In this document: positions 1-6,676 of the stretch, one piece after another | Layout of the letters: each line of letters begins with the position of its first letter | Numbering within the stretch: the stretch's first letter is position 1 | Source of the DNA: Acidobacteriota bacterium | Lineage (GTDB): Bacteria; Acidobacteriota; Terriglobia; UBA7540 | DNA: 9,224 nucleotides | Direction of reading: 5' to 3' | Assembly: GCA_021786455.1 (NCBI GenBank) | Contig: JAJYNF010000096.1 | Span: 1-9,224, forward strand | The notes under the pieces: generated by a model | What the model was told of the DNA's origin: nothing | Databases searched by the model: none | Seen by the model: the letters and a program-made list of their open reading frames with translations, nothing else | Made by a program: the position numbers and the translations under genes

Positions 1-2262
1 ATCATCAGTCCCAATCTGGTGGACTCGGTTCACTTCGGCTATTACTTCTATAACTACCACGACTTCGGCATGCCCTCGGGCGGCGACACTTTGCAGTGGA
101 CCGTAACGACCACGGCAGCCTCGGGCGCGACGGTGGTTCCCAACCCCACGGACTGCACGAACTTTGGGACAGCGAGCCAATCCTGCCCGGCGTTGCCCGC
201 TTCCCTCCAGGAGGTTGCGGGTTATTCAACCTCTCCATCGAACGCCAACTACACCAGCTACAACACCGGCGAGCAGCTCCAGCTTTATGAGAACCTCAGT
301 TGGATCAAAAGCGGTTGGTGGGGCACCCACAACTTCCAATTCGGCTATCAGCTCAGCCGGCTGTCAAACAATGTCCTCCAGCACTACAACCAACCCAATG
401 TTCAAATGGTTCCCGGCGGCACTTACAGTCCCGTAAGCTCGACCGGTGCGGCGAATTGCGCGGCAATCGAGGCGGCTGATGGCACCACGGGGTGCGCCGG
501 CAAGTACGGCTACTTGTGGGTGTTTGACTACGGCTCACACGGCAGCGCCACCAGCTTCAATCACAGCCTTTATGCCCAAGACACCTGGACCATCGGCCAC
601 GGCTTGACGCTCGACCTCGGACTACGCATGGAACACGAGAACCTGCCCGCTGAGAACCAACCGAGCGGCGGAATCGCAAACCCCATTGATTTCGGCTGGG
701 GGAAAAAGATTGCTCCGCAGATTGGCGCGGCGTGGGACGTTTTTCAGAACGGTAAATTGAAGATCTATGGCGACTACGGCGTCCATTACCAAACGATGCC
801 GCTCAACCTGGCCATCAGCTCCTTCGGCGGCCAGTACTGGGAGAACTGCTACTACGCGCTCGACACCGCCATACTCTCGAACATAGACCCCATCTTTAAC
901 GCCCAGACGCGCGATTGCCCCGGCACCGGCTCAACGACCCAGGCCGTCTTCCCGGGCGGAAAAACCCCCGCCGGCCTGACGTACATAGAAAGCCAGAACT
1001 TCAGGTTGAATGCGACAACCTGCCCCACCTGCACCGCTACTGAGGAAGGCGTAGCTCCGGGACTGAATCCCTATCGCGAACACCAATCCGATCTCGGCTT
1101 CGAGTATCAGCTTACGCCGACGACGGTCCTCTCAGCTCGCTGGGACCGCCGACGCCTCGACCACGTGATCGAAGACTCGGCTATTTTCAACGGCAGTACG
1201 GGCGGCGAGACGTTCGTGATCGTGAACCCCGGCCAAGGCGTGGACAGCACGTTCAACGGCTTCTACAAATTCCTTTACGGGAGCCCGGCGTACTTCGACC
1301 CGAGCAACCCGAGCGCAGGTATATGCTCGGCCACGAGCACTCCCTCCTGCCCGATTCAGGTTCCGGGCCAGCGCGATTGGGACTCGGTTGACGTCCGGCT
1401 CGCGAAGACGTTTGGCAGCCACTGGCAGGGCATGTTCTCTTACACATGGAGCAGGCTGTGGGGCAATTACTCTGGCCTGACCAGCTCCGACATTTCCGAT
1501 GGCGCCGGCGGCCGGAATGCTCCCAATAACAGCCGCGCTTTTGATGAGCCCTACATGCAGTTTAATGACTCGGGCACCTCTTCGAGCGGGCTCCTCAACA
1601 CCGACCGGCCGAACGAGTTCAAAGGCTACGCTTACTACACGCTCAACGAAGGCCATAATCTCTCGACGGCCCTCGGTGTCGCCCAATTCCTTTACTCCGG
1701 CACGCCGGTGTCCACGTTCGCGGATGTAGGCTACAATTTCGCCCCCTATTTCCAGACGAGCGGCGGGTGGGATGCTTATGTCGCGGGCCGCGGGAAGTTC
1801 GTTCCCGTGACCCAAGACCCGAACACCGGCGCGGTCACCGTGGGGACGCCATATACCCGGCGCACGCCCTGGTGGAATGATACGGACTTCCAAATCACCC
1901 AGACCTTCAAAGTGTCGGAAGACAAAAGCCTGAGCTTCGATGTCAACTTTATCAACTTGTTCGACCAGCGGAGCGTGACAGCCTACAACACGCAGATCGA
2001 CTCATCGTATCAGGCGTTCGCCGTTAACACTTCCGGCGGGTTCAATTCCGAATTCATTGCGCCGGGGGGCAAGTGGATCGCCGACGGCATTCCGTTCTAT
2101 GCGGCGGCAATGAACCCTTACAATTTGCAGTCCGCCCTGAACAACTCGGCGGTCAGCGACCTTGGCAGCAGCGGGCCCGTGACCGTCAACAGCCAGTACG
2201 GGAAGCCTCTATACTGGCAGGTCGGCCGCACGATCTGGTTTGGGGTGAAGTTCACCTTCTAA
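1..2262 (+). CDS. TonB-dependent receptor, Oar-like, C-terminal beta-barrel (5' partial)
   Basis: This is the C-terminal part of an outer-membrane TonB-dependent receptor, which imports large or scarce nutrients using energy from TonB/ExbBD. The reading frame is open from base 1, so the start codon, signal peptide, carboxypeptidase-regulatory-like domain and plug are off the window. The GTG at 19 is internal and is not the true start. The 753 visible codons look like barrel: alternating aromatic strands with long Gly/Ser/Asn-rich loops, the family-typical stretch SLYAQDTWTIGHGLTLDLGL near 565-625, and IAPQIGAAWDVF near 709-744. The protein ends in GVKFTF, with the terminal Phe used as an outer-membrane insertion signal. 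Its ten cysteines fall in five close pairs, all between 154 and 1350. Full-length relatives usually have about 1000-1200 residues, so roughly a third is missing. The substrate cannot be read from the sequence. Family assignment is by pattern recognition and is strong; the subfamily is inferred. Confidence 0.88.
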   Translation: MISPNLVDSVHFGYYFYNYHDFGMPSGGDTLQWTVTTTAASGATVVPNPTDCTNFGTASQSCPALPASLQEVAGYSTSPSNANYTSYNTGEQLQLYENLSWIKSGWWGTHNFQFGYQLSRLSNNVLQHYNQPNVQMVPGGTYSPVSSTGAANCAAIEAADGTTGCAGKYGYLWVFDYGSHGSATSFNHSLYAQDTWTIGHGLTLDLGLRMEHENLPAENQPSGGIANPIDFGWGKKIAPQIGAAWDVFQNGKLKIYGDYGVHYQTMPLNLAISSFGGQYWENCYYALDTAILSNIDPIFNAQTRDCPGTGSTTQAVFPGGKTPAGLTYIESQNFRLNATTCPTCTATEEGVAPGLNPYREHQSDLGFEYQLTPTTVLSARWDRRRLDHVIEDSAIFNGSTGGETFVIVNPGQGVDSTFNGFYKFLYGSPAYFDPSNPSAGICSATSTPSCPIQVPGQRDWDSVDVRLAKTFGSHWQGMFSYTWSRLWGNYSGLTSSDISDGAGGRNAPNNSRAFDEPYMQFNDSGTSSSGLLNTDRPNEFKGYAYYTLNEGHNLSTALGVAQFLYSGTPVSTFADVGYNFAPYFQTSGGWDAYVAGRGKFVPVTQDPNTGAVTVGTPYTRRTPWWNDTDFQITQTFKVSEDKSLSFDVNFINLFDQRSVTAYNTQIDSSYQAFAVNTSGGFNSEFIAPGGKWIADGIPFYAAAMNPYNLQSALNNSAVSDLGSSGPVTVNSQYGKPLYWQVGRTIWFGVKFTF

Positions 2263-2309
2263 AATATTCCCCAGCGGGCCATGATGCGCCTCAGCGGGCC
2301 GTTTTCCAT

Positions 2310-2867
2310 GCTCAGCAGCGCGGAATCAGCAGCCTGCTGATCAACACCAGCGGCGTGGTTTATGCCAACCTGGTTCCTGGCCAGCCGCTGTATCACTCCG
2401 GAGCCATCAACGGCGTGACGCAACCCGGGCAGGTTCAGTTCTTGAACCCCAACGCGTTCCTGTCCGTAGTGGATCCAAACACCCTGGCGTGCGTTCCACC
2501 CTCGGCGAACATTGCGTCCGCAGTGGCGGGCGAAAACAGCACTCCCGCGCTTTGCAACTTTGGCAACATGCAGCGAAACTTCCTACGTGGCCCTGGCTTC
2601 CACTGGTCCGATTTCTTCCTCACGAAGAATTTCAAGCTCACCGAGCAAGTAAACTTCCAGGTATCCGGCCAGTTCTTCAACGTCTTCAATCATCCGAACT
2701 TCAGCTTCCCAGCCAACGGCGCGGGCATCCCCGGAGAGACCAGCACCCTGACCGGCTTCGGGGCTATTTCGAGCACGGTTTCTCCGGCCACTGGGTTGCT
2801 TGGCTCGTTCCTGGGCGGCGATAGCTCCGTCCGTATGATTGCGTTCCAAGGTAGGCTCAATTTCTGA
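2310..2867 (+). pseudogene. C-terminal remnant of a second Oar-like TonB-dependent receptor
   Basis: Frame 3 encodes about 180 residues that match only the last strands of an Oar-like receptor. Receptor-like sequence begins near 2325 (ISSLLINTSGVVYANLVPGQ). It continues through FLRGPGFHWSDFFLTKNF and the hallmark QVSGQFFNVFNHPNF (2658-2702), and ends in GRLNF with a terminal Phe and TGA at 2865-2867. There is no signal peptide, plug, N-terminal domain or convincing ribosome binding site. The open frame extends left to 2073, but there it runs out of frame through the preceding receptor and is not receptor-like. It is therefore most simply the 3' end of a neighbouring receptor gene whose front was deleted. 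The tail is not a copy of the preceding gene's tail, which ends differently and lacks the FNVFNHPNF signature. It is unlikely to be a working receptor. A frameshift or assembly join hiding a longer gene cannot be excluded. Confidence 0.72.
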
Positions 2868-2895
2868 GCTCGCTGCCGGCTTCGCTTTGATCTTC

Positions 2896-2926
2896 AATGG
2901 CCGTCCGCTGGGCGGCCATTCTTTTT
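2896..2926 (+). terminator. Rho-independent terminator after the receptor tail
   Basis: An 11-bp stem (2896-2906 with 2910-2920, one G-T wobble) closes on a 3-base loop (2907-2909). It is followed by C and a run of five T (2922-2926). It lies 28 bases after the stop of the receptor remnant and ends transcription in the + direction. The reverse strand has the stem but no T-run after it, so the oppositely oriented gene ending at 2973 gets at most weak termination here. Confidence 0.85.
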
Positions 2927-2972
2927 AGGGGAGTGGAGCGACTTTAGTCCAAGGAAGGTTTTTCCATACGGC

Positions 2973-4406
2973 TCACCCGCGCGTGGGATGGGGCAATTTG
3001 AGTCGGGAAGCGGGCGGGTGGTGATTGCCAAGGCGAATTTCCATCGGGGTGTTGGCGGGAAAGTCCACGTCGTGCCCGCGCGCAATGATGTTGGAATAGA
3101 CCGCACCGGCGGCGCTATAAAATCCGAGCGCCGCGGAAACCCATCGAGACTGCGCTGCCAGGGCTGCCACCGAGCCAATCAAGCCCAGTCCCCATCCGCC
3201 TGCGGCGATGGCGCCGAGCGCGCCGCCCTGCGCGGGAACGGCCGCTCCAGCTTGAGCGCCTCGCACGGCATCGCGGTCCGGCGTGGCTGTCATGGCGGCG
3301 AGGGCAATCGAGAGCGCCGGCGTCAGATAGCGCTTTTTGGAGGTTTTGGGTTTGACTCCGCCTTCCTGGCCAAGCGTCAAATGAGCCTGCTTGGGGACCA
3401 CCACCGCCTGCAAGCTGCCTGGGACGAACTCGGGCTTGGTGGCGGGCGGTTCCAGGCGCACAAAGGTGAACCGCAGCGACCCGTCGCGGTGCAGCCAGCC
3501 GGCCGGCCGCGCGCGGACAACCTTGCCCACCAGCCGCGTGCCTTGCGGAATGAGCAATTCCTTTTTGGGAGAATAGAGCGGGCGGGTGACGAGCGCCTCG
3601 ACGGTCATGCCCCGCTTGGCGGTCGCTGAATCGAGCGGTGTTGTGAGCCGCGCGTGAACCACGCTATTGGCTGGCGGCGGCGTCCCCACCGCGTCCAGAG
3701 CCTTTGCGGGAATTTGTTCGATTCCCAAATTCAACGACTGCCGGAGCGCCGCTGTGAACTCCGTGCCCGGCGGGTAAGATTGGCGGTGATAGGGCAAGCG
3801 GGCCACAGCCACCGATTTGGCCCATCGCCAAAGGCGGTGAAGCTTTCCGGGGCCTTTCCATTGCCCGAGCGCCTGCTGTTTTTCCATCTTCAATTGACGT
3901 TTGGCGTTTGCAATTGCCCGGGAGATTCTTCCGTGCCGTCGCCGTTTGGACGCGCCACTTGTCAAGCGAACCACTTGGGGCTCGCCTTGCGCGGCTCGCG
4001 TTTGAATGGATAAGCGCTTTCCGTCGGCCAAAACCAGCGTGTTGAACCGCACCTTGGCCGTTCGCCAAGGTGTGAAGTCGCCCGCCATGATCGCCCGCGC
4101 GCGTGCCAGGCGCGAGATGCCTTGCACCTCAACGACCTTCCCCAGCACCAGCGTTCCCTTGGGAAGCACTTTGCGGTTATAAACATAAACCGGCGCGATG
4201 AGCCGTCCCTCGACTCGAACGCCGACTTTTTTGATGGGAACGCGGCGCGTCAGCTTGATCCGCAAGGGCGAGCCGGAGGGAATTGTGAGCGGAATCCGAA
4301 CCTCCGCCGGATGCGCCCAGCACGCCGCCGAAAACATCACCAGGAAACCGATGCTGCCGACAATGCTCGCTCGGTACGGCTGAGCCTCTTTGCCAAATTC
4401 CAACAC
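2973..4406 (-). CDS. Secreted or periplasmic protein of unknown function with repeated VirB10-like modules
   Basis: This 477-residue protein starts at GTG 4406, chosen because GGAG lies 8 bases upstream (4415-4418) and a signal peptide follows. The hydrophobic core is about residues 13-31, with a likely cleavage after CWA (31). Two similar modules follow. Module 1 (about 42-96) has the elements PSGSPLRIKL, VEGRLIAPVY and LPKGTLVLGKVV. Module 2 (about 212-303) has YPPGTEF, VEALVTRPLY and IPQGTRLVGKVV. A third, shorter element, FPANTPMEIRLG, lies at 449-460. The pattern resembles the beta-rich part of VirB10/TrbI proteins, but there is no conjugation context. A very basic linker (about 153-195) separates modules 1 and 2, and a Gly/Ala-rich hydrophobic stretch (about 386-442) could associate with membrane. 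SAAC before the cleavage site is not a proper lipobox. The gene stands alone, converging with the receptor genes. I do not recognise a specific function; an envelope role is inferred. Confidence 0.7.
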   Translation of the reverse strand: MLEFGKEAQPYRASIVGSIGFLVMFSAACWAHPAEVRIPLTIPSGSPLRIKLTRRVPIKKVGVRVEGRLIAPVYVYNRKVLPKGTLVLGKVVEVQGISRLARARAIMAGDFTPWRTAKVRFNTLVLADGKRLSIQTRAAQGEPQVVRLTSGASKRRRHGRISRAIANAKRQLKMEKQQALGQWKGPGKLHRLWRWAKSVAVARLPYHRQSYPPGTEFTAALRQSLNLGIEQIPAKALDAVGTPPPANSVVHARLTTPLDSATAKRGMTVEALVTRPLYSPKKELLIPQGTRLVGKVVRARPAGWLHRDGSLRFTFVRLEPPATKPEFVPGSLQAVVVPKQAHLTLGQEGGVKPKTSKKRYLTPALSIALAAMTATPDRDAVRGAQAGAAVPAQGGALGAIAAGGWGLGLIGSVAALAAQSRWVSAALGFYSAAGAVYSNIIARGHDVDFPANTPMEIRLGNHHPPASRLKLPHPTRG

Positions 4407-4414
4407 GCGACTCG

Positions 4415-4432
4415 CTCCAACGTTCCAGTATA
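4415..4432 (-). promoter_or_regulatory. Putative -10 box and ribosome binding site for the modular secreted protein gene
   Basis: On the - strand a TATACT hexamer (4427-4432) precedes GGAG (4415-4418), 8 bases before the GTG start at 4406. No clear -35 hexamer is found 16-18 bases further upstream. If the -10 is used, the leader would be only about 14 bases. The ribosome binding site is convincing; the promoter is tentative. Confidence 0.4.
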
Positions 4433-4607
4433 GCGCTGGGTAGTCCGATGCCGCGTCGAGGCTTCAAGTTTCCTCGAAACGCGGCGCGGCTGGCGGCTTA
4501 TCTACGCCGAGGCTGGACCCAAGGCTCGACGCCGCGTTAGGCGGCGGTCGTTCCGAGAGCCGACGATTTCGGTCGGTCCGAAGAGTCTGCCTATACAGCC
4601 ATCGAAA

Positions 4608-4637
4608 AGCAGGTTCCTCGCCGCGCTCGACGTGACG
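4608..4637. repeat. Orphan half of a REP-like palindromic repeat
   Basis: These 30 bases align without gaps to 6571-6600, the right half of the complete palindrome upstream of the glutamate dehydrogenase gene, with 25 of 30 identical. Shared parts are AGCAG, TTCCTCGC, CGCTCG and TGACG. The matching left half is not present nearby, so this looks like a decayed or half-lost copy. Confidence 0.6.
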
Positions 4638-4685
4638 GGACGCCGCGCTGGAATAGGCCGCGATGAAGGGGATTGTTATTGAGGA

Positions 4686-4717
4686 GGCGCAACCCTGCCC
4701 GCCGAAGGGTCTGCGCC
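4686..4717 (-). terminator. Hairpin after the coiled-coil gene, possible terminator
   Basis: Arms 4686-4696 and 4706-4717 pair over 11 bp with one bulged base (4711) around a 9-base loop. The hairpin begins 10 bases after the stop codon of the coiled-coil gene. The T-run beyond it on the - strand is poor (TCCTCAATAAC), so it may act as a weak terminator or as an mRNA 3'-end stabiliser. Its position supports the upstream reading frame being a real gene. Confidence 0.45.
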
Positions 4718-4727
4718 AGCCGGTGGG

Positions 4728-5027
4728 TCACTGCGCTTGGCCGTTACCGCGATGCCCGCGCACAAATCGCTCGACCAGGGCGGCCAAGCTCTCGAGAATC
4801 CGCTCGATGCGGTCCAGCCGTTCACCGTCGTGCTCAGCGAGACGCGTGGGGCGCTCGATTCGTTCTTCGTGGCTCTCGGCAACGGCCGTTGCCAGCTTGC
4901 TGAGCCGATTCACGGCGCCGAGCGTTCCCTTCACTAACCGTTGGTTGTCCTTGAGCAAGTTTTCTAGTTCGGGGTCCACTTCTTCCCCTCGGTTTTCGCT
5001 CTCTTGCGCTGCCGTTAATTCTAGCAC
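4728..5027 (-). CDS. Small coiled-coil protein of unknown function
   Basis: This is a 99-residue acidic, then mixed-charge protein. After a short polar start (LELTAAQESENRGEEVDPE) it is almost entirely predicted helix. It has heptad-like spacing of Leu, Ile and Val through LENLLKDNQRLVKG, AVNRLSKLATAVAE, RLDRIERILESL and AALVERFVRG, and a polar tail HRGNGQAQ. There is no signal peptide or membrane segment, so a cytoplasmic oligomeric protein is likely. I chose GTG at 5027, preceded by AGGA, because the frame upstream is Arg-rich and improbable as protein. An ATG at 5051 or a TTG at 5102 would extend it. It lies 116 bases after glutamate dehydrogenase in the same orientation and may be co-transcribed, and a hairpin follows its stop. 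The amphipathic pattern and the hairpin argue that it is real. The function is not recognisable. Confidence 0.6.
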   Translation of the reverse strand: MLELTAAQESENRGEEVDPELENLLKDNQRLVKGTLGAVNRLSKLATAVAESHEERIERPTRLAEHDGERLDRIERILESLAALVERFVRGHRGNGQAQ

Positions 5028-5143
5028 GATTCCTGCAGTCGGCCACGGCATACCGGGCCGGCGACAACCCCTACGCCTCTGCCTCCTCCGCGTCCGGCCC
5101 AATCGCCTCGGGCTGATTCTACCATTGTTGCCGCAGAGCAGTG

Positions 5144-6421
5144 CTACGCGTAAATGCCGCGCATCTTGAGCGTGAGGCAGACGCGGTCAATGGCGAGCAT
5201 GTAGGCAGCGATGCGGTTGTTGACGTTGTGCTTTTCGCCGTAAGCGACCACGTCGTTGAAGGATTGCACCATGATGTGCTTGAGGCGCTCATTCACCATG
5301 CCTTCGGGCCAAAAGTAGCCTTGGCGGTCCTGAACCCATTCAAAATAGGAAACCGTGACGCCGCCGGCGTTCGAGAGGATGTCGGGGATGACGAAGACGC
5401 CTCGGTCGAACAAAATGTCGTCGGCGGGAGCGGTAGTAGGACTGTTGGCGCCTTCGGTGAGGATACGCGCTTTGATGCGGGCGGCGTTTCGGCTGGTGAT
5501 TTGGCTTTCGGTGGCAGCGGGCAAAAGGACCTCGCAATCCTGTTCGAGGATCTCGACGTTGTCAATTTTTTCGCCGCCTGAAAAATCCGGCACCACGCCG
5601 CCCGAGCGGACATGTTCGAGGAGTTTGGGAATATCCAGGCCGTTCGTGTTGATGAGGCCGCCATGAATGTCCGTCACGCCAATGATTTTGTAGCCCGCCT
5701 CGTGCATCAGCCGCGCGGCCTGCGAGCCGACGTTGCCAAAACCCTGAACGATGACGCGCGTCGAAGCTCGGTCGCGGCCAAATCGCTTGAGCGCCTGGTC
5801 GGTGACGATCATGCAGCCGCGGCCAGTGGCTTCGCGGCGCCCGCGCGATCCGCCCAGGTCTATCGGCTTGCCGGTAACGCTGGCGGTGACGGTGTGGCGG
5901 ACGTGCATGGAATAGGTATCCATGATCCAGGCCATCGTCTGCTCGTTGGTGTTCATGTCGGGCGCGGGAACGTCGCGTTCCGGGCCAATGTAATCGAGAA
6001 TCTCGGCGGTGTAGCGGCGAGTGATGCGCTCAAGCTCCTGCACGCTCAGCTTTTCCGGATCGCAGATGATGCCGCCCTTCGCGCCGCCGAAAGGAATGTT
6101 GACGACGGCGCACTTCCACGTCATCTCCGCCGCCAGGCCGCGAATTTCGTCGAGCGAAACGTTCGGCCCATAGCGCACGCCGCCTTTGCAGGGGCCGCGC
6201 GCGATGGAGTGCTGGACGCGGAAGCCGTCAAAAACCTCCAGCTTGCCGTTATCCATGATGACCGGAATGTGAACGATGATTTCGCGGTTAGGCTTGCGTA
6301 GATAATGGTAAATTCCGCCGTCCAGGTTCAACTTGCGCGCCGCCACGTCAAAGCGCGCCGCCATGGATTCATAGACGCTCAGCTCCCGTTCGGTTTCCAT
6401 CACGCCCATGCTTCCCCCCAT
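5144..6421 (-). CDS. gdhA: Glutamate dehydrogenase (Glu/Leu/Phe/Val dehydrogenase family)
   Basis: The enzyme interconverts glutamate and 2-oxoglutarate plus ammonium using NAD(P) in the cytoplasm, linking nitrogen assimilation to the TCA cycle. The 425 residues match the usual length of the hexameric short-form family. The substrate domain carries GPCKGGVRY (K79), the K103 of TWKCAVVNIP, and the signature PFGGAKGG with catalytic K115. D155 in VPAPDMNT is the expected catalytic acid. The Rossmann nucleotide motif is GFGNVG (227-232), with D251 after the second strand suggesting NAD preference. K79 together with S358 in GGVTVSYFEW fits glutamate rather than leucine or phenylalanine as substrate, by homology with clostridial enzymes. 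The start is uncertain: ATG 6421 has GGAG upstream, but ATG 6409 sits just after a GGGGGGAAG run and gives a more typical N-terminus, with another ATG at 6400. The gene has its own promoter-like sequence and may be followed in the same transcript by the small coiled-coil gene. Confidence 0.95.
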   Translation of the reverse strand: MGGSMGVMETERELSVYESMAARFDVAARKLNLDGGIYHYLRKPNREIIVHIPVIMDNGKLEVFDGFRVQHSIARGPCKGGVRYGPNVSLDEIRGLAAEMTWKCAVVNIPFGGAKGGIICDPEKLSVQELERITRRYTAEILDYIGPERDVPAPDMNTNEQTMAWIMDTYSMHVRHTVTASVTGKPIDLGGSRGRREATGRGCMIVTDQALKRFGRDRASTRVIVQGFGNVGSQAARLMHEAGYKIIGVTDIHGGLINTNGLDIPKLLEHVRSGGVVPDFSGGEKIDNVEILEQDCEVLLPAATESQITSRNAARIKARILTEGANSPTTAPADDILFDRGVFVIPDILSNAGGVTVSYFEWVQDRQGYFWPEGMVNERLKHIMVQSFNDVVAYGEKHNVNNRIAAYMLAIDRVCLTLKMRGIYA

Positions 6422-6450
6422 CGCGGCTCCGGGCCGCGCCTAGCAGAGTT

Positions 6451-6459
6451 AGTATAGCA
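6451..6459 (-). promoter_or_regulatory. Putative extended -10 promoter of glutamate dehydrogenase
   Basis: On the - strand TGCTATACT fits the extended -10 form (TGn followed by a TATAAT-like hexamer). The hexamer is at 6451-6456, 29 bases upstream of the first ATG. Extended -10 promoters often lack a good -35, and none is evident here. Other binding sites are not visible. Confidence 0.5.
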
Positions 6460-6508
6460 GACGCTGGAAAGGCGGACGAGCGTGGCGTCCAGCAGAATTG
6501 TTCACGCC

Positions 6509-6600
6509 CGTCATTTTGAGGGTTGGCGCTTCTAGCCGGCTTGAGGAATCTGCTGGCAGGACGGCGGAGAAGCAGATTCCTCGCTTCGCTCGGCATGACG
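6509..6600. repeat. REP-like double palindrome
   Basis: Two nested inverted repeats form one large imperfect cruciform or hairpin. The inner arms, GAGGAATCTGCT (6543-6554) and AGCAGATTCCTC (6571-6582), are perfectly complementary over 12 bp around a 16-base loop. The outer arms, CGTCATTTTGAG (6509-6520) and CTCGGCATGACG (6589-6600), pair at 9 of 12 positions, or 11 of 12 counting G-T wobbles. The form matches dispersed REP-type elements common in acidobacterial and some other genomes, recalled from general knowledge. It sits between the phosphoesterase and glutamate dehydrogenase genes and could separate their transcripts. Confidence 0.75.
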
Positions 6601-6606
6601 CGCGGG

Positions 6607-6676
6607 GCCGCTGGAGCGGCGCTCTGCGAGCGCCGGTTGTTGCGAGAAAAAGGCCGGCGGTCACAGGCCGCCGCTA
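6607..6676. repeat. Cluster of short GC-rich palindromes overlapping the phosphoesterase stop
   Basis: Three small perfect inverted repeats lie side by side. GCCGCT/AGCGGC is at 6607-6620. An 8-bp stem, CGGCGCTC with GAGCGCCG, is at 6617-6635 around a 3-base loop. CGGCGG/CCGCCG flanks the stop codon of the phosphoesterase at about 6656-6674. No T-run follows on the - strand, so they are not classic terminators. They directly abut the REP-like element and look like a second dispersed repeat type. Confidence 0.5.

Larger units (their letters stand above)
4407..4727. other. Non-coding spacer between the secreted-protein and coiled-coil genes
   Basis: I see no convincing gene in this stretch. 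Besides the promoter elements near 4430, the orphan REP half at 4608-4637 and the hairpin at 4686-4717, it contains an imperfect hairpin at 4452-4483. That hairpin has CGCGT and CGAGG arms pairing with CCTCG and ACGCG across a two-base bulge. The middle part (about 4490-4600) is GC-rich with short partial inverted repeats and no clear signal. I found no tRNA-like T-loop. Confidence 0.6.

Noticed and set aside
1132..1893. Long open frame of 253 codons on the - strand inside the receptor gene
   Set aside because: It is antisense to a clear receptor barrel, its Arg/Ala/Val-rich composition is typical of the complement of GC-rich coding DNA, and I recognise no domain.
2073..2309. Treating the frame from 2073 to 2867 as one 264-residue gene
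   Set aside because: The first 80 or so residues are the preceding receptor read out of frame. Only the part after about 2310 is receptor-like.
2988..3629. 213-codon open frame on the + strand opposite the modular secreted protein
   Set aside because: The - strand frame has a signal peptide, ribosome binding site and internal modules, whereas this one is low-complexity Arg/Gly-rich.
4452..4600. Possible structured RNA or tRNA in the GC-rich spacer
   Set aside because: Short inverted repeats exist, but no T-loop consensus, cloverleaf or known riboswitch core could be found.
4663..5169. 168-codon Ser/Arg/Pro-rich open frame on the + strand
   Set aside because: It is the complement of the coiled-coil gene and the end of glutamate dehydrogenase, its composition is that of a shadow, and the - strand reading gives a far more protein-like sequence.
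5612..6301. 229-codon open frame on the + strand inside glutamate dehydrogenase
   Set aside because: It is antisense to an unmistakable enzyme and shows no domain or ribosome binding site of note.
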